Assembly (NCBI GenBank): GCA_017512885.1
Contig: JAFWEP010000004.1
Span: 117,433 to 181,432 of the forward strand
DNA: 64,000 bases
Direction: 5' to 3'
Source of the DNA: Erysipelotrichaceae bacterium
GTDB lineage: Bacteria > Bacillota_I > Bacilli_A > Erysipelotrichales > Erysipelotrichaceae
In this document: piece by piece, positions 62,259-64,000 of the stretch
How the letters are laid out: each line of letters starts with the position of its first letter
Position numbering within the stretch: position 1 is the first letter of the stretch
The notes under the pieces: generated by a model
Database searches by the model: none
What the model was told of the DNA's origin: nothing
What the model saw: the letters and a program-made list of their open reading frames with translations, nothing else
Translations under genes and position numbers: made by a program

Positions 62259-63839
62259 ATGAATATGTACTGTAGTGACCGATCCATGAAGATCCTGCTC
62301 CGCCTTTGTCTTTGTCTCCTCCTGCTGCTCGGCAGCAGCTGTTCTTCCGCGCAGAAGAGCGAGGCTCTGACCCTGTCCCAGCAGGATCTTTTCATCACGC
62401 TTTCCGCCGGAAAAGATGACCGCATCTTCTATACGACCGACGGCAGTCTGCCGGATCAGGATTCCCTGCTCTACACAGAACCTTTTCCGATCATCAGAAA
62501 TGACCGCCTGGCCCTCTCTGATGCAGAGATCAACGTTGGATCCCATCATGTCTATGCCGGGGATGTCCCTGCCGCGACCGTCGTCAGGGCGATCGCTGTT
62601 TCCCCGCAAGGCGAAGTCAGCGAGGTACTGACCAGGACCTGCTTCGCGAAACAGCCGGAACTGCTGACGGTCTCCCTGATCATGGACTATACGGATCTGC
62701 TGGATCCGCAGACCGGCATCCTGGTCAAAGGACAGATCTATGACGACTGGGCGAAAACTCCGGAAGGTCAGGAGATCCTGGCTTCCGGCGAAGATTGGAA
62801 ATGTCAGGGAAACTACACCCAGAAAGGAAAAGACTGGGAAAGGCCTGTTTTGTTAGAGATCATTGACGGGGATGATACACTGCTGCAGCCGGCCGGGATC
62901 CGCATCAAAGGCGATGCCTCCCGTGTATTCCCGCAGCGCAGCTTCAACATCTACTTCCGGGAGAGATACGGATCCGACAGACTGAACTATGAACTGCTGC
63001 CGGGGATCGCTTCTTTCCGTTCCTTCTCTCTGCGCAACGGCGGCAACGATGCGGTCTTTCTGAAGTTCAAGGATGCCTGGCTGCAGGAGCTGCTGTCGCC
63101 CCTGAACTTCACGGTTCAGGCATCCCGCCCCGCTCTGGTCTATATCAACGGGGAATACTGGGGCATCTATGACCTGCAGGAGAAATACAGCGCAGCCTCT
63201 CTGAAAGAACACTACGGAGTCGAGGATGTACTGATCGTCAAGGAAGGAGAACTTGATGAGGGAGAGGATGAGAGCGCCTATAACGAGCTGCTGAGTTTTG
63301 CCGGGAAGGATCTGAGCGATCCTGTCGTCTGGCAACAGTTTCAGGAGACGGTCGATACCGTTTCGATGGCCGACTACTTTGCGGCAGAGATCTATATCGG
63401 CAATGCCGACTGGAAGTTAGACCGCAACTTCTCTTTGTGGCGTACGGTCGAAAGAGGCGACGGTTACAGTGACGGGCGCTGGCGTTTCCTGCTGTATGAT
63501 ACCGAGTTCAGCTCCTCCCTCTACGGAAAAGCGGAGACCGCTGCTTCCTTCGATCATTACCGGCGAGCCCTTCAGGAGTTCCCGTTCTTTGCGGCAGCGA
63601 TGCGCAATGAAGAGTTCCGGGAACTCTTCCGGGAAAGCCTGTATCGGGTCAGAAATCTGTTCTCTGAAGAAGCGGTCAATACAAGTCTTGACCGTTACCT
63701 CTCAGAGCGGGGACCGTACATGCCGGACTTTTACCGGAAGTTCGGAAACTACAGTGCAAATTATGACTCGACGCCGATCCGCGACTTCTTCCGGGAAAGA
63801 CAGGAAATGGCCTGGTATTCTGGGGAGCAGGGCAGATAA
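62259..63839 (+). CDS. CotH-kinase-family lipoprotein
   Basis: This is a protein of about 526 residues starting at 62259 next to a -10 box; an internal ATG at 62284 also fits the signal. The lipoprotein signal is LCLCLLLLLGSSC. A chitobiase/HEX-C-like domain (FYTTDGSLPDQDS) is followed by a CotH-like kinase domain (GIRIKGDASRVFPQRSFNIYF, LYDTEFSSSL, YINGEYWGIYDLQEKY). In spore formers CotH phosphorylates coat proteins; here it is a surface protein, so the target is unknown. The substrate Asp/Lys residues look conserved by eye. Confidence 0.85.
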   Translation: MNMYCSDRSMKILLRLCLCLLLLLGSSCSSAQKSEALTLSQQDLFITLSAGKDDRIFYTTDGSLPDQDSLLYTEPFPIIRNDRLALSDAEINVGSHHVYAGDVPAATVVRAIAVSPQGEVSEVLTRTCFAKQPELLTVSLIMDYTDLLDPQTGILVKGQIYDDWAKTPEGQEILASGEDWKCQGNYTQKGKDWERPVLLEIIDGDDTLLQPAGIRIKGDASRVFPQRSFNIYFRERYGSDRLNYELLPGIASFRSFSLRNGGNDAVFLKFKDAWLQELLSPLNFTVQASRPALVYINGEYWGIYDLQEKYSAASLKEHYGVEDVLIVKEGELDEGEDESAYNELLSFAGKDLSDPVVWQQFQETVDTVSMADYFAAEIYIGNADWKLDRNFSLWRTVERGDGYSDGRWRFLLYDTEFSSSLYGKAETAASFDHYRRALQEFPFFAAAMRNEEFRELFRESLYRVRNLFSEEAVNTSLDRYLSERGPYMPDFYRKFGNYSANYDSTPIRDFFRERQEMAWYSGEQGR

Positions 63840-63841
63840 AA

Positions 63842-63858
63842 AGCGGGCAATGCCCGCT
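63842..63858 (+). terminator. Hairpin after the CotH gene
   Basis: GCGGG-CAATG-CCCGC core (63843-63857), 4 nt after the stop. No T-tract; the stronger terminator lies at 63872. Confidence 0.45.
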
Positions 63859-63871
63859 GCAGATTGTTGAC

Positions 63872-63918
63872 AAATACCCTTATTTCTCCTGTTCACAGGA
63901 AAAGATGGGGGTATTTTT
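63872..63918 (+). terminator. Second terminator after the CotH gene
   Basis: AAATACCC (63872-63879) pairs with GGGTATTT (63909-63916), with an inner TTTCTCCTG-TTCA-CAGGAAA, then TT and CATTTT. Confidence 0.7.
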
Positions 63919-63952
63919 CATTTTGGTTCTGATGATCGAAGGAAGGAAATAA

Positions 63953-63977
63953 GAAAAAAGAAGGATATCATCCTTCT
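63953..63977 (-). terminator. Minus-strand terminator of a gene beyond the right edge
   Basis: AGAAGGAT-GAT-ATCCTTCT on the minus strand (63977-63959), then TTTTTT. It implies a leftward gene ending at or beyond the window edge; the last 20 nt are too short to identify it. Confidence 0.6.
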
Positions 63978-64000
63978 CTGTGAGATCTTTTCCACTTCCA

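Overview
This window looks like chromosomal DNA from a low-to-mid GC Gram-positive bacterium (Bacillota), most likely an Erysipelotrichaceae-like gut or oral anaerobe. The support is a tRNA-Trp T-box leader, lipoprotein and LPXTG-type signals, a SipW-type signal peptidase with TasA-like neighbours, and the order rsmG-noc-parA-parB that normally sits close to oriC. By eye most of the window is about 50-55% GC. The first 2.6 kb and some toxin-antitoxin loci are clearly richer in AT and look acquired. The genus is an inference, because no rRNA gene is present.

Layout. 1-2.65 kb is an AT-rich island with the tail of an AAA ATPase plus RloB (a RloAB/AbiL-type defence pair) and a DUF4417 / toxin-like / immunity-like gene trio. 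2.8-4.2 kb holds two zinc-ribbon membrane proteins. 4.2-7.3 kb is a Trp T-box leader and a tryptophan-type ABC importer (trpXYZ-like). 7.3-8.2 kb holds a BrnA-like antitoxin and a hicBA pair whose toxin is frameshifted. 8.4-10.7 kb is an oxygen/peroxide operon. 10.7-14.1 kb has a PfkB kinase and an AbiE-type pair. 14.2-16.7 kb holds assorted enzymes and membrane proteins. 16.7-29.4 kb is a large surface-fibre locus: SipW, an LPXTG MucBP protein, three secreted subunits and a 3,066-residue vWA/isopeptide-repeat adhesin. 29.7-37.6 kb has an ORF6N protein, racemase, ROK kinase, aldo/keto reductase, carboxymuconolactone decarboxylase, GntP permease and serine hydrolase. 37.6-46.7 kb has a LysR regulator, GNAT, L,D-transpeptidase, a hybrid histidine kinase, an EamA exporter and redox proteins. 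46.7-50.2 kb is the parB-parA-noc-rsmG block. 50.2-53 kb has a GNAT, a tyrosine phosphatase lipoprotein and a broken higBA. 53-57.5 kb is an RNA-repair locus. 57.5-64 kb has further small genes, an intact higBA-like pair, SWIM and zinc-ribbon proteins, SseB and TPR-like proteins, and a CotH lipoprotein.

The most unusual locus is 53.1-57.4 kb. A ribbon-helix-helix/WYL regulator faces away from a non-coding stretch of about 400 nt that folds into five consecutive RNA units. Each unit has a 7-8 bp closing stem of AAG...CTT type with compensatory changes between units, and four of the five share a GCAAAC internal-loop motif. The first unit carries a textbook tRNA T-arm. Immediately downstream lie a DUF2828 (TROVE/Ro60-like) vWA protein and the RNA ligase RtcB. 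I read this as a Ro60/Y-RNA-like RNP and RNA-repair system with a tandem array of tRNA-mimicking RNAs.

Other highlights are many genes with a -10 box only 6-8 nt before the ATG and no Shine-Dalgarno (a leaderless signature), an N-terminally truncated Noc next to a perfect Noc-binding-site core, a frameshifted hicA whose break sits exactly on an A_AAA_AAC slippery heptamer, and a giant adhesin with no recognisable C-terminal anchor.
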